Below are positions 1 through 5,738 of a stretch of DNA of 5,738 bases, piece by piece. The stretch covers positions 1-5,738 of the forward strand of contig CAMEUH010000170.1 in assembly GCA_945938055.1 (NCBI GenBank), written 5' to 3'. The translations under genes were made by a program, and so were the position numbers. The stretch is from an uncultured Eubacteriaceae bacterium (GTDB lineage Bacteria > Bacillota > Clostridia > Lachnospirales > Lachnospiraceae). The stretch's first letter is position 1, and each line of letters opens with the position of its first letter. The notes beneath the pieces are model-generated. The model ran no database searches and was not told where the DNA came from. It saw only the letters and a list, made by a program, of their open reading frames with translations.

Positions 1-769
1 ATTCTTTCGTTTCCTCAATCGTTCGTGAAAGCAGTACGTCAGTTGCCATACAGTCCTTGTTTCTTGCTTCCTCCAGCAGTCTGCAGTAATCCTTGGCAAA
101 TCCGTCTGCCGCATCAATCAGCTCATCCTCACAAGGGTCCAAAAGTCCCCGGATGAACATAGCGTGTTCCATCATGATCCGGTTCCAGAAGGTCGTAAGT
201 TCAAAAAGACTCTGTCCCGTAATCATGCCCCGTCTTTCTAACTCCTGTATGGTGGCATGATAAAGCTTTGCCTCCCGTTTAATATGCTCCACAAGAAGAG
301 GATAATTAAACGTAAAAAGCTGACAATCCGCCATATCCTTTAAGATCTGTTCCTTAAATTCAATGAGTCCGCTTGTCAGCCTTAACGCCCTCTGATTCAA
401 CTGATGCACTCTCTGCATGTTTTCCCTGGATTCCATCCAGCTTTCCCTTGGACATAAATCTTTTTCCTTGTCCGTAAGTTTTGTATTAATGTCAATTCCT
501 GTAAGAAATTCTGTCTTACACTCCGCTTCTCTCGTAAATTCCGTGAAAATTTCCCCTGATTCCAGTACATTTCTTCCGACACGATGGTTGGAAAACGCAA
601 TGACATCCGCGAGAAATTCCTCAAACTGCTTGAAAAACCAGTCCGCTTTCTTGATATCATCACTATTTTTTGACGGAAATCCAGCCATCAGAAACAAAGA
701 ATGTTCCTTCATGATTCTGCCAAAAAATAAATGCGTCTCCAGCGATAATGATACATAATTCGATTTCAT
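1..769 (-). CDS. DUF2935 domain protein (ferritin-like), 3' end outside window
   Basis: The frame is open from an ATG at 769 to the window edge, giving 256 residues with no stop, so the C-terminus is missing. I recognise the DUF2935 family, all-helical proteins of unknown function with a ferritin-like fold and usually two related repeats. Both repeats show here. RIMKEH lies at residues 18-23 (E22, H23) and RIMMEH at 197-202 (E201, H202). Another acidic/His helix, EHIKREAKLYH, spans 161-171. Such Glu/His pairs could bind metal, but that is inference. No signal peptide or membrane segment is seen, so the protein should be cytoplasmic. The start is supported by AAAAGGG about 8 nt upstream; a nearby ATG at 776 is in another frame that stops early. 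The gene lies 74 nt after the ATPase stop on the same strand, with no terminator between, so co-transcription from the Mn-riboswitch promoter is plausible. Weak promoter-like hexamers in the gap cannot be excluded. Confidence 0.85.
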   Translation of the reverse strand, partial: MKSNYVSLSLETHLFFGRIMKEHSLFLMAGFPSKNSDDIKKADWFFKQFEEFLADVIAFSNHRVGRNVLESGEIFTEFTREAECKTEFLTGIDINTKLTDKEKDLCPRESWMESRENMQRVHQLNQRALRLTSGLIEFKEQILKDMADCQLFTFNYPLLVEHIKREAKLYHATIQELERRGMITGQSLFELTTFWNRIMMEHAMFIRGLLDPCEDELIDAADGFAKDYCRLLEEARNKDCMATDVLLSRTIEETKE

Positions 770-843
770 GATGCATACCCTTTTATATAAAGATTCACTA
801 TCATTCTATGCAAAATATATCAATCCGTTTCCCTTTTACTGTC

Positions 844-3459
844 TCATTTGCATCTTATCATCCGCATAATCTGTATAACAACCGTAGGTATCAGGGCAAA
901 TCCTACAATTATTCCTGCCTGCATTCCGGTAAGCTCTGCCACGCAGAACATTCCCTGTAAAAATGGCACAAAAATCACCAGTCCCAGAAGTACCACTCCC
1001 AGAAGAAATGCCCCTACGCTCCATTTGTTACTAAAAAGTCCGATTTTTCCAATAGACCGGTCACTGCGGCAGTTAAATCCATGAAACAATCTTGCAAGGG
1101 TCAGCGTGGCAAATGCCATGGTACTTGCCGTTTTGGCATCCACCTTAAGTCCCATATAGAAGGCTGCCATGGTACTTACTGCAATCAGCCCGCCATATTC
1201 CATAAGTCTCAGGCAAAAATTCCTTGTCAGGATTCCTTCCTTTGGATTTCTCGGTTGATCCTTTAAAAGTTCTTGATCCGTTGGCTCCATTCCGATGGCA
1301 AGTGCCGGAAGGGAATCTGTTAAAAGATTAATGAATAACAAATGTACCGGTTCAAATGGCGCCGGAAGTGCCATGACGGAACAATACAGTACGGAAAGAA
1401 TTGCCGCCATGTTACCGGATAACAGAAACTGGATTGCATTCTTAATATTACGGTAAACATTTCTTCCGTTTAGAACCGCTTTCATGATAGTTGCAAAATT
1501 ATCATCCGCAAGAATCATTGCCGCTGCATCCTTGGATACCTCTGTTCCTGTTATTCCCATGGCAACACCGATATCAGCTTTTTTAAGGGCAGGAGCATCA
1601 TTCACGCCGTCACCGGTCATGGCTACTATGTGCCCTTTCCTTTGCCATGCCTCCACAATCCGGATTTTATTCTCCGGTGAAACCCTTGCATAGACGGACA
1701 CCTTTTCAAGCACCGCATCCAGTTCTTCATTGGTCATGGAATCCAGTTTCTGTCCGGTCAGTGCCATATCGCCCTCTCTAAAAATACCAATCTTTCCTGC
1801 AATGGCAGTTGCGGTCACCTTATGGTCCCCGGTAATCATCACCGGTTTAATTCCTGCATGAATGGCATCGAAAACCGCCTGTCTGGATTCTTCCCTTGGC
1901 GGGTCAATCATGGAAACCAGACCAATAAAAGTGTAGTCCTGTTCATTTTCAAGGCACAGGCAATCCTCTTCACAAACTTCCTTATATGCAAATGCAAGAA
2001 CCCGCAGTCCGTTTTCGGAAAAGCTCTGGTTCTGCCGTAAGATATCTTCCCGATCCTGTTCGCTCATTATGCGTACACCGTCTGTCCCTGCAATCTTTAC
2101 ACACCGGTTTAAGAGCACATCCACGGCACCTTTGGTGAAAACCGTCGGTACTCCGTGAACCCGGTATTTGCTGCTCATGAGTTTTCTGTCCGAATCAAAC
2201 GGAATCTCCTCAATCCGAGGCATCATATCCCGGATATTTTCTTCCGAAATTCCTGCCGCACTAAGTCCTGCCTCCCTTGCCATGGCAAGAAGACAGCATT
2301 CTGTCGGGTCTCCGATTTCTTTTTGGTCCTTTTCATCAATGGAAGAATCGTTATTTAAAATCGCCGCATATAAAAGATACCGATGAAGGCTATTGGATAA
2401 GGTCAGTTCAGAAGGTTTCCGGCATTGCCCATCCAGATAAATTTCTTCCACCGTCATCTTATTCTGGGTCAGCGTTCCTGTCTTATCCGAACAAATGACT
2501 GAAACACACCCAAGGCTTTCTACCGCCTTTAATTCCTTCATGATGGCATTGTCAGCTGCCATTTTCTGCGTCCCCATTGCCTGAACAATGGTCACGATGG
2601 AACTGAGTGCCTCCGGAATCGCTGCAACTGCCAGTGCCACGGCAAACATTAAAGAATCCAGTACCGGTTCCTTCTGCCAGATGCGAAGAACAAATACAAT
2701 CGCGCTGATCATCATGATAAGCATTGCAAGCTTCTTTCCGAAATCATCCAGGCTTACCTGAAGCGGTGTCTTTTTTTCTTTCGTTGCATTCATGAGTCCT
2801 GCAATCTTTCCCATCTCCGTTTCCATGCCGGTTGCCGTAATCAGGACTTCTGCCCTTCCATATGTCACAAGACTTCCCGAATATACCATGTTCACACGGT
2901 CTGCCAGGGAAACTTCATCCCAAATGACACCATCCGTTTTATCCACGTTAGCCGATTCTCCCGTAAGAGAACTTTCATTTACCTGAAGGGAATAATTTTT
3001 AAGAATCCTTCCGTCTGCCACAATCATGTCCCCGGCTTCCAGAAGCAGGATGTCCCCCGGAACCACATCCTTTGATGCAATTTCTTTTCGCAATCCGTCA
3101 CGTAACACCTTGGCGTGCGGTGTTGATAATGCTTTTAAGGAATCCAGCGATTTTTCTGCTTTTACATACTGCACCGTTCCTAAAATGGCATTCAGAACAA
3201 TCACCGCAATAATGACAACCGTACTTTCCGTATTTCCTGATAACATGGAAATAACTGCTGCCACAATGAGAATAATAACCAGAAGGTCACAAAACTGTTC
3301 CAGAAAAATACGAAAAGCACTTTTTCTCTTCGTTTCGCTTAATATATTCTCACCTTTTTCCTTTCTTATCCTTTCTGCCTGTTCATCGGTTAAACCACAA
3401 GCCCCTGCTCCTATGTACTCTAAAAGTTCTTCTGTCTGCATCTGATAAATCGCTTTCAT
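844..3459 (-). CDS. P2-type cation-translocating P-type ATPase, probable Mn2+ (or Ca2+) exporter
   Basis: Complete 871-aa pump of the usual length for bacterial SERCA/PMCA-like ATPases. In order: an N-terminal cation-ATPase domain (about 1-50); M1-M2 (about 52-97); an actuator domain with TGES at 166-169; M3 (about 244-262); M4 with PEAL at 282-285, including E283; the phosphorylation motif DKTGTLT with D325; a nucleotide-binding domain with FDSDRK (421-426) and KGA (443-445); TGDH (543-546); GDGVNDAP (616-623); then M5-M10 from about 675. Site II ion ligands are kept (E283, N711, D715 in NLLTD). The position of the SERCA M5 glutamate is alanine (A686), and R790 sits where SERCA M8 has Glu. 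This resembles the single-site Listeria pump LMCA1. The start is fixed by AAAGGGAGGA 7 nt upstream of ATG. A yybP-ykoY Mn2+ riboswitch precedes it, which is known elsewhere to control Mn-exporting P-type ATPases (L. lactis YoaB, S. pneumoniae MgtA). The family is certain; Mn2+ as substrate is inferred from the leader. Confidence 0.93.
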   Translation of the reverse strand: MKAIYQMQTEELLEYIGAGACGLTDEQAERIRKEKGENILSETKRKSAFRIFLEQFCDLLVIILIVAAVISMLSGNTESTVVIIAVIVLNAILGTVQYVKAEKSLDSLKALSTPHAKVLRDGLRKEIASKDVVPGDILLLEAGDMIVADGRILKNYSLQVNESSLTGESANVDKTDGVIWDEVSLADRVNMVYSGSLVTYGRAEVLITATGMETEMGKIAGLMNATKEKKTPLQVSLDDFGKKLAMLIMMISAIVFVLRIWQKEPVLDSLMFAVALAVAAIPEALSSIVTIVQAMGTQKMAADNAIMKELKAVESLGCVSVICSDKTGTLTQNKMTVEEIYLDGQCRKPSELTLSNSLHRYLLYAAILNNDSSIDEKDQKEIGDPTECCLLAMAREAGLSAAGISEENIRDMMPRIEEIPFDSDRKLMSSKYRVHGVPTVFTKGAVDVLLNRCVKIAGTDGVRIMSEQDREDILRQNQSFSENGLRVLAFAYKEVCEEDCLCLENEQDYTFIGLVSMIDPPREESRQAVFDAIHAGIKPVMITGDHKVTATAIAGKIGIFREGDMALTGQKLDSMTNEELDAVLEKVSVYARVSPENKIRIVEAWQRKGHIVAMTGDGVNDAPALKKADIGVAMGITGTEVSKDAAAMILADDNFATIMKAVLNGRNVYRNIKNAIQFLLSGNMAAILSVLYCSVMALPAPFEPVHLLFINLLTDSLPALAIGMEPTDQELLKDQPRNPKEGILTRNFCLRLMEYGGLIAVSTMAAFYMGLKVDAKTASTMAFATLTLARLFHGFNCRSDRSIGKIGLFSNKWSVGAFLLGVVLLGLVIFVPFLQGMFCVAELTGMQAGIIVGFALIPTVVIQIMRMIRCK

Positions 3460-3500
3460 GATACATCCTCCCTTTCTTCTCCCACCACAGAAATGTCAAT

Positions 3501-3545
3501 AAAAAAAGACTTTCTGCATACATGTTTCATGTATACAAAAAGTCT
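3501..3545 (-). terminator. Intrinsic terminator of the riboswitch expression platform
   Basis: Read on the minus strand, an 18-bp stem (3545-3528 with 3524-3507, two G-U wobbles) closes a 3-nt loop and is followed by a U-run (3507-3501). The 5' arm begins AGACUUUUU, and its U-run is also the 3' strand of the aptamer closing helix P1. Terminator and P1 therefore cannot form together. It lies 41 nt before the ATPase start codon, so termination would prevent expression of the ATPase and anything co-transcribed after it. Confidence 0.92.
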
Positions 3546-3641
3546 TGTCTAACGATTCCGCTCCATGGGCCAAGGTATCGACCGTACTGACGAAATCCAT
3601 GACACACCACAAAAACTGGCATGCAACTACTCCCTTTTTGC
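3535..3641 (-). ncRNA. yybP-ykoY family Mn2+ riboswitch aptamer
   Basis: The minus-strand RNA carries the signature of this class. The 5' part reads AAAAAGGGAGUAG (3639-3627) and the 3' part ACAAGACUUUUU (3548-3537). Together they form P1 (3641-3634 with 3542-3535, about 8 bp) and the conserved L1 loop (GGAGUAG facing CAAGA). Inside are an 8-bp wobble-containing P2 hairpin (GCAUGCCA with UGGUGUGU) and a P3 helix CAUGG (3601-3597) with CCAUG (3568-3564). P3 encloses the second conserved loop UCGUCAGUACGG (3593-3582), and a short AGCG/CGUU hairpin follows. From memory the layout matches the L. lactis yybP-ykoY aptamer. The class is known to sense Mn2+ (with Mg2+) by joining the L1 and L3 loops. 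Here ligand binding should stabilise P1, disrupt the adjoining terminator and turn the ATPase on. Confidence 0.88.
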
Positions 3642-3651
3642 CGGTAGATAT

Positions 3652-3684
3652 ATTATATATATCATTATCCCCCATCCTTGTAAA
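3652..3684 (-). promoter_or_regulatory. Probable sigma-A promoter of the riboswitch-ATPase operon
   Basis: On the minus strand a TTTACA -35 box (3684-3679) is separated by 17 nt from TATATA (3661-3656). An overlapping TATAAT (3657-3652) offers an alternative -10 with a poorer -35. Either would start transcription within roughly 15 nt of the aptamer 5' strand at 3641, as expected for a riboswitch leader. Confidence 0.6.
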
Positions 3685-3717
3685 TAGAATTTAGAAATCT
3701 TAACGAAATCTTTATAA

Positions 3718-3993
3718 ATCAGCCTCCGCATATCTAAATTGGAAATTGTGTTGAGCGATTTAAAGGGACTTGCAAGGCTTACCAAGATAAAGGAGTTTGT
3801 AAACAGGATTGCCACCAAAACCGAGGAAATCCGAACCCTCAAAGCTGAATTATCCGGCATCGTCAGACAGCATGAATTTGCAACAGTGCAGGATTTCTAC
3901 ACAGCATTTTATACCGCACAGAACGCCTTTGACCAATATCAAAAAGATTGTGCCAAGTGCGATAAAGCCTACGGAGATAAAGGGCCGAGATGA
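3718..3993 (+). pseudogene. Remnant of a probable mobilization/relaxase-type gene (C-terminal part)
   Basis: This is a plus-strand open stretch of 91 codons after an in-frame stop at 3715, ending at TGA 3991-3993. The protein is soluble, highly charged and helical (LKGLARLTKIKEF, then ATKTEEIRTLKAEL, then ATVQDFYTAFYTAQNAFDQYQ), and could form a coiled coil. It resembles what I remember of the C-terminal tail of MobA/MobL-like relaxases in Lachnospiraceae mobilizable elements. That is recollection, not a search. The only in-frame start candidates are TTG codons (3739) with no convincing ribosome binding site, and no ATG is present. The open stretch begins beside the divergent ATPase promoter, as expected if the 5' part of a longer gene was deleted. 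It is the only plus-strand coding candidate and is followed at once by a hairpin terminator. It might instead be a small intact hypothetical gene starting at the TTG, but I think a decayed element more likely. Confidence 0.45.
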
Positions 3994-4008
3994 TCGCCCC
4001 CTGCCACA

Positions 4009-4050
4009 AAAATAGCCCTCATCTACACACATAATGGATAGGGCTATTTT
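4009..4050. terminator. Probable bidirectional terminator hairpin
   Basis: AAAATAGCCCT (4009-4019) and AGGGCTATTTT (4040-4050) form a perfect 11-bp stem. A second short helix (4021-4025 with 4035-4039) extends it past a bulged C. The stem ends in TTTT on the plus strand and TTTTTG on the minus strand, so it could end both the plus-strand mobilization remnant, whose stop is 15 nt before it, and the minus-strand acetyltransferase pair, whose last stop is at 4098. Confidence 0.7.
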
Positions 4051-4097
4051 AAATGCATAATATGCGTAAATCTGAAAGTTTCGAGTGAATTACCTTA

Positions 4098-4607
4098 TTA
4101 ATTTTCAAAGAAAAATACATCCGCAGGTGTACCATCCTCATAATCTACCTCTTTATCAGGGTAGCTCTTAACTAAGCGATAATTCCCACTTGTATATTCA
4201 TCAATTACATTATCCCAAAATTTAACAGAACCTATATTGTGCGGGTGTCTTTTTAACTGCCACTTTCCATGATGCATATTAAGCACCTTAAATACTGCTT
4301 CTTTGCCATATCCTTTTCTTCTATACTTGTGCATAATAAAAAATTCTGACAAACAAAAATCTGTACTCTCCTCTGGTGCTTCAGGATAATCGCTTATTAG
4401 TATCAAACCCGCTATTTTCTCATCAACCTTTATAAAATATGGATATCTATTATTTTCCTCAAAGTAGCAATCCAGATATTCATACCCATATAAACCATTA
4501 TCATTAACATCTGTTTTCTCCCATTGTGAAAACTCATATAGGTATTTTTCAAGAAGATTCATCATAATATCTCTATCTTCTTTTTTAGCTTCTACTATTC
4601 TCAACAT
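4098..4607 (-). CDS. GNAT family N-acetyltransferase (COG5628-like)
   Basis: A 169-aa cytoplasmic protein of normal GNAT length. The acetyl-CoA pyrophosphate-binding motif A is visible as the β4 strand DFCLSEFFI (83-91) followed by YRRKGYG (95-101). Preceding strands YFIKVDEKIAGLILI (57-71) and the C-terminal segment NIGSVKFWDNVI (124-135) fit the rest of the fold. It would transfer an acetyl group from acetyl-CoA to an amine; the substrate cannot be read from sequence. It resembles the 'predicted acetyltransferase' group COG5628, from memory. The ATG at 4607 is preceded by GAGGAG about 12 nt upstream, a slightly long spacing, but no better start is in frame. It begins 36 nt after the stop of the other acetyltransferase, so the two probably share a transcript. 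The DNA is much AT-richer than the ATPase gene, consistent with acquired DNA. Confidence 0.85.
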   Translation of the reverse strand: MLRIVEAKKEDRDIMMNLLEKYLYEFSQWEKTDVNDNGLYGYEYLDCYFEENNRYPYFIKVDEKIAGLILISDYPEAPEESTDFCLSEFFIMHKYRRKGYGKEAVFKVLNMHHGKWQLKRHPHNIGSVKFWDNVIDEYTSGNYRLVKSYPDKEVDYEDGTPADVFFFEN

Positions 4608-4643
4608 TTTCCAAAAACACTCCTCATGTCAAAATTTTCAGTT

Positions 4644-5087
4644 TTATACATCAGCTGCCATAAACACTAATGACTCATCTGCTTTAAAACCATTTGCTTC
4701 ATAAAATTTAACACTTGGATAACCTTTTTCAGTGTTAAGAACAATATATGATATTTTTTCTGTTTCCTGTTTTAACTGTTCTCTGACATATTCCATCATC
4801 TTCGTTCCGATTCCTTGCCTTTGGTAGTCTGGATGTACACTAAATTCATCTACCCACAACTCCTTAAAACCCATATACGTCATAATCCTTCCGCTAAGCA
4901 TTGACACTACTATATCACCATCGTATATTACATATCCTCTCGATACCCTTGCAGACATTATTTCATCGATTCTGGTATATGCCTGTTCATAAGTCCAGTT
5001 TTCATTCCACGGTTCTTCTTTAAACGCTTTCATAAGTGTTATTGCACATTTTTCTATATCTCTTTGTTGCATAATACAATAATCCAT
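4644..5087 (-). CDS. GNAT family N-acetyltransferase
   Basis: A 147-aa acetyltransferase. Core GNAT elements are in order: GYVIYDGDIVVSMLSGRI (51-68, β2-β3), ELWVDEFSVHPDYQRQGIG (76-94), whose QRQGIG (89-94) binds the acetyl-CoA pyrophosphate, IVLNTEKGYPSVKFYEANGF (115-134, motif B) and a short C-terminal strand. The substrate is unknown; the general shape also fits small-molecule and aminoglycoside-type acetyltransferases, but nothing specific supports resistance. The frame stays open upstream to an ATG at 5213, inside the toxin gene. I chose the ATG at 5087 because TGGAG lies 6 nt upstream and the protein then begins just before β1 as is normal. An ATG at 5099 is possible but has poor spacing. 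The longer version would translate the inverted repeat at 5116-5148. It is the second-last gene of the same-strand cluster running from the toxin-antitoxin pair. Confidence 0.83.
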   Translation of the reverse strand: MDYCIMQQRDIEKCAITLMKAFKEEPWNENWTYEQAYTRIDEIMSARVSRGYVIYDGDIVVSMLSGRIMTYMGFKELWVDEFSVHPDYQRQGIGTKMMEYVREQLKQETEKISYIVLNTEKGYPSVKFYEANGFKADESLVFMAADV

Positions 5088-5115
5088 AATTAACTCCATC
5101 AAATTCAAATAACCA

Positions 5116-5148
5116 CCTGTGTTCAATCTTCCCAAGATTGAACACAGG
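5116..5148. repeat. Perfect 15-bp inverted repeat between doc and the acetyltransferase gene
   Basis: CCTGTGTTCAATCTT (5116-5130) and its exact reverse complement (5134-5148) flank a 3-nt spacer. The repeat sits between the toxin stop codon (5158) and the acetyltransferase start (5087). As RNA it would form a very stable hairpin, yet no U-run follows on either strand. It is therefore not a standard intrinsic terminator. A processing or mRNA-stability hairpin, an attenuator, a protein-binding site or an element scar are all possible. Confidence 0.75.
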
Positions 5149-5157
5149 CATATATAA

Positions 5158-5535
5158 TTACGCTTGATGCTCCAGTATCCACTTAAGCATATCTTCATAT
5201 TCCATGCTTCCATCTGCTACTGCAAGAACCATTTCATACAATTCTTTTTGTGTATACGATAATTCAATTCCATTCAAAGCAAAGAACACAAGCATCACAT
5301 GTGTTCCTATTCGTTTATTACCATCCAACATACAATGATTTTTTATTAAACCATAGCCAAGACGCGTACCTTTCGCTTGTATCGTTGGATATAACTCTTC
5401 TCCATCAAACACTTGAAACGGCGTCTCAATAGCCGACTCCAACAAATTGAAGTCTCTTACCCCAAGGATTCCGCCAGTTTGTTCTATGAGCTGTGAATGG
5501 AGCATCAAAATTTGCTCTTTACTCAATCTTTTCAT
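5158..5535 (-). CDS. doc: Type II toxin-antitoxin system toxin, Fic/Doc (death-on-curing) family
   Basis: A 125-aa protein of the length typical of Doc toxins. The Fic-fold active-site loop is present as HCMLDGNKR (67-75), matching H-x-x-x-D-G-N-K-R, with H67, D71, G72, N73, K74 and R75. The usual Pro-Phe after the His is replaced by Cys-Met. Doc proteins use this loop to phosphorylate elongation factor Tu, stopping translation; related Fic proteins AMPylate targets. Which reaction occurs here is not visible. The upstream segment (GVRDFNLLESAIETPFQ, 25-41) and GTRLGYGLIKNH (56-67) are characteristic of the family. Its ATG overlaps the stop of the antitoxin gene (ATGA), and GAGGTG lies 8 nt upstream, so translation is probably coupled. 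The pair would normally be autoregulated by the antitoxin at an upstream operator, which lies outside the window. Confidence 0.9.
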   Translation of the reverse strand: MKRLSKEQILMLHSQLIEQTGGILGVRDFNLLESAIETPFQVFDGEELYPTIQAKGTRLGYGLIKNHCMLDGNKRIGTHVMLVFFALNGIELSYTQKELYEMVLAVADGSMEYEDMLKWILEHQA

Positions 5536-5738
5536 TCAGCAAGCACCTCGTAAGCTTCTTTATTCTGTGCAAGTAATCTCCTTGAAATCTCGAGCACATC
5601 TTCATTCTTAGCCACAGCGCTTTCATCTGCTTTGCTAAAATCGATTACCAAATATCTTGGTGCATTATTCTTAAGTATAACAACTGAGCCGAGCTCATCT
5701 ACTAATCTTGCAACTTTTGAAAAGTTCTGATTTGCTTC
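5532..5738 (-). CDS. phd: Phd/YefM-type antitoxin, 5' end outside window
   Basis: The last 68 codons of a minus-strand gene run from the window edge to a TGA at 5534-5532 that overlaps the toxin start. The visible protein begins EANQNFSKVARLVDELG, continues VVILKNNAPRYLVIDF, and ends in a charged tail (ISRRLLAQNKEAYEVLAE). This matches Phd/YefM antitoxins: the N-terminal half dimerises and binds DNA, and the C-terminal tail wraps over and inhibits the toxin. Only the first 10-20 residues appear to be missing, judging by the family's usual 70-90 aa length. The antitoxin-first order and 4-nt overlap are typical and keep antitoxin in excess. Confidence 0.88.
   Translation of the reverse strand, partial: EANQNFSKVARLVDELGSVVILKNNAPRYLVIDFSKADESAVAKNEDVLEISRRLLAQNKEAYEVLAE

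Noticed and set aside
417..758. 113-codon plus-strand and 88-codon minus-strand frames over the DUF2935 gene
   Set aside because: Both lie in alternative frames of a coding sequence with family-like repeats; neither shows a recognisable motif.
770..843. Promoter for the DUF2935 gene (TTGATA or TTGCAT with weak -10 boxes)
   Set aside because: The -10 matches are poor and the TTGCAT option would place the transcription start in or after the ribosome binding site; too weak to list.
3026..3445. 139-codon plus-strand open frame opposite the ATPase gene
   Set aside because: It is antisense to the N-terminal part of a clearly conserved ATPase; Ser/Thr/Arg-rich composition typical of a shadow frame and no recognisable domain.
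3627..3860. 77-codon minus-strand open frame upstream of the ATPase
   Set aside because: It covers the promoter, the aptamer 5' strand and the antisense of the mobilization remnant; no protein motif, and the RNA structure explains the region better.
4098..5087. The acetyltransferases as TacT/AtaT-type GNAT toxins
   Set aside because: No ribbon-helix-helix antitoxin gene accompanies either one, and the nearby antitoxin is a Phd type already paired with Doc.
5088..5213. N-terminal extension of the second acetyltransferase up to an ATG at 5213, overlapping the toxin gene
   Set aside because: The extension is not GNAT-like, translates the inverted repeat and lacks a ribosome binding site; TGGAG 6 nt before the ATG at 5087 supports the shorter form.

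Overview
The window looks like chromosomal DNA of a low-to-mid GC Gram-positive, most likely a gut Clostridia/Lachnospiraceae-type bacterium. This is inferred from the AGGAGG-like ribosome binding sites, a DUF2935 gene, a yybP-ykoY riboswitch, and a relaxase-like fragment of a kind I associate with that group. All complete genes lie on the minus strand, so transcription runs from high to low coordinates. The only plus-strand coding remnant is a gene fragment at 3718-3993.

Right part (about 4010-5738), AT-rich and accessory in character: the 3' part of a Phd-type antitoxin gene overlaps a Fic/Doc toxin gene by 4 nt (ATGA). A perfect 15-bp inverted repeat follows, then two small GNAT acetyltransferase genes and a hairpin at 4009-4050 that could terminate transcription on both strands. 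Sampled 60-nt lines here are near 30% GC, against about 50% inside the ATPase gene.

Middle (3461-3993): a plus-strand open stretch without a proper start looks like the C-terminal remnant of a mobilization (relaxase-type) gene. It abuts the promoter region of the next operon and marks a junction between the accessory segment and a more core-like segment.

Left part (1-3700): a promoter, a recognisable yybP-ykoY (Mn2+) riboswitch whose closing helix is mutually exclusive with a strong intrinsic terminator, a complete 871-aa P2-type (Ca2+-ATPase-like) P-type ATPase, and a DUF2935 (ferritin-like) protein that runs off the window. The parts suggest a metal-efflux operon. Mn2+ would stabilise the aptamer, block the terminator and switch on the ATPase, which would export Mn2+ (possibly also Ca2+). 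The DUF2935 gene 74 nt downstream may be co-transcribed.

The most interesting point is that the pump would be annotated as a calcium ATPase from its protein sequence alone, while its RNA leader argues for manganese. The pairing with a putative metal-binding helical-bundle protein also deserves a look.
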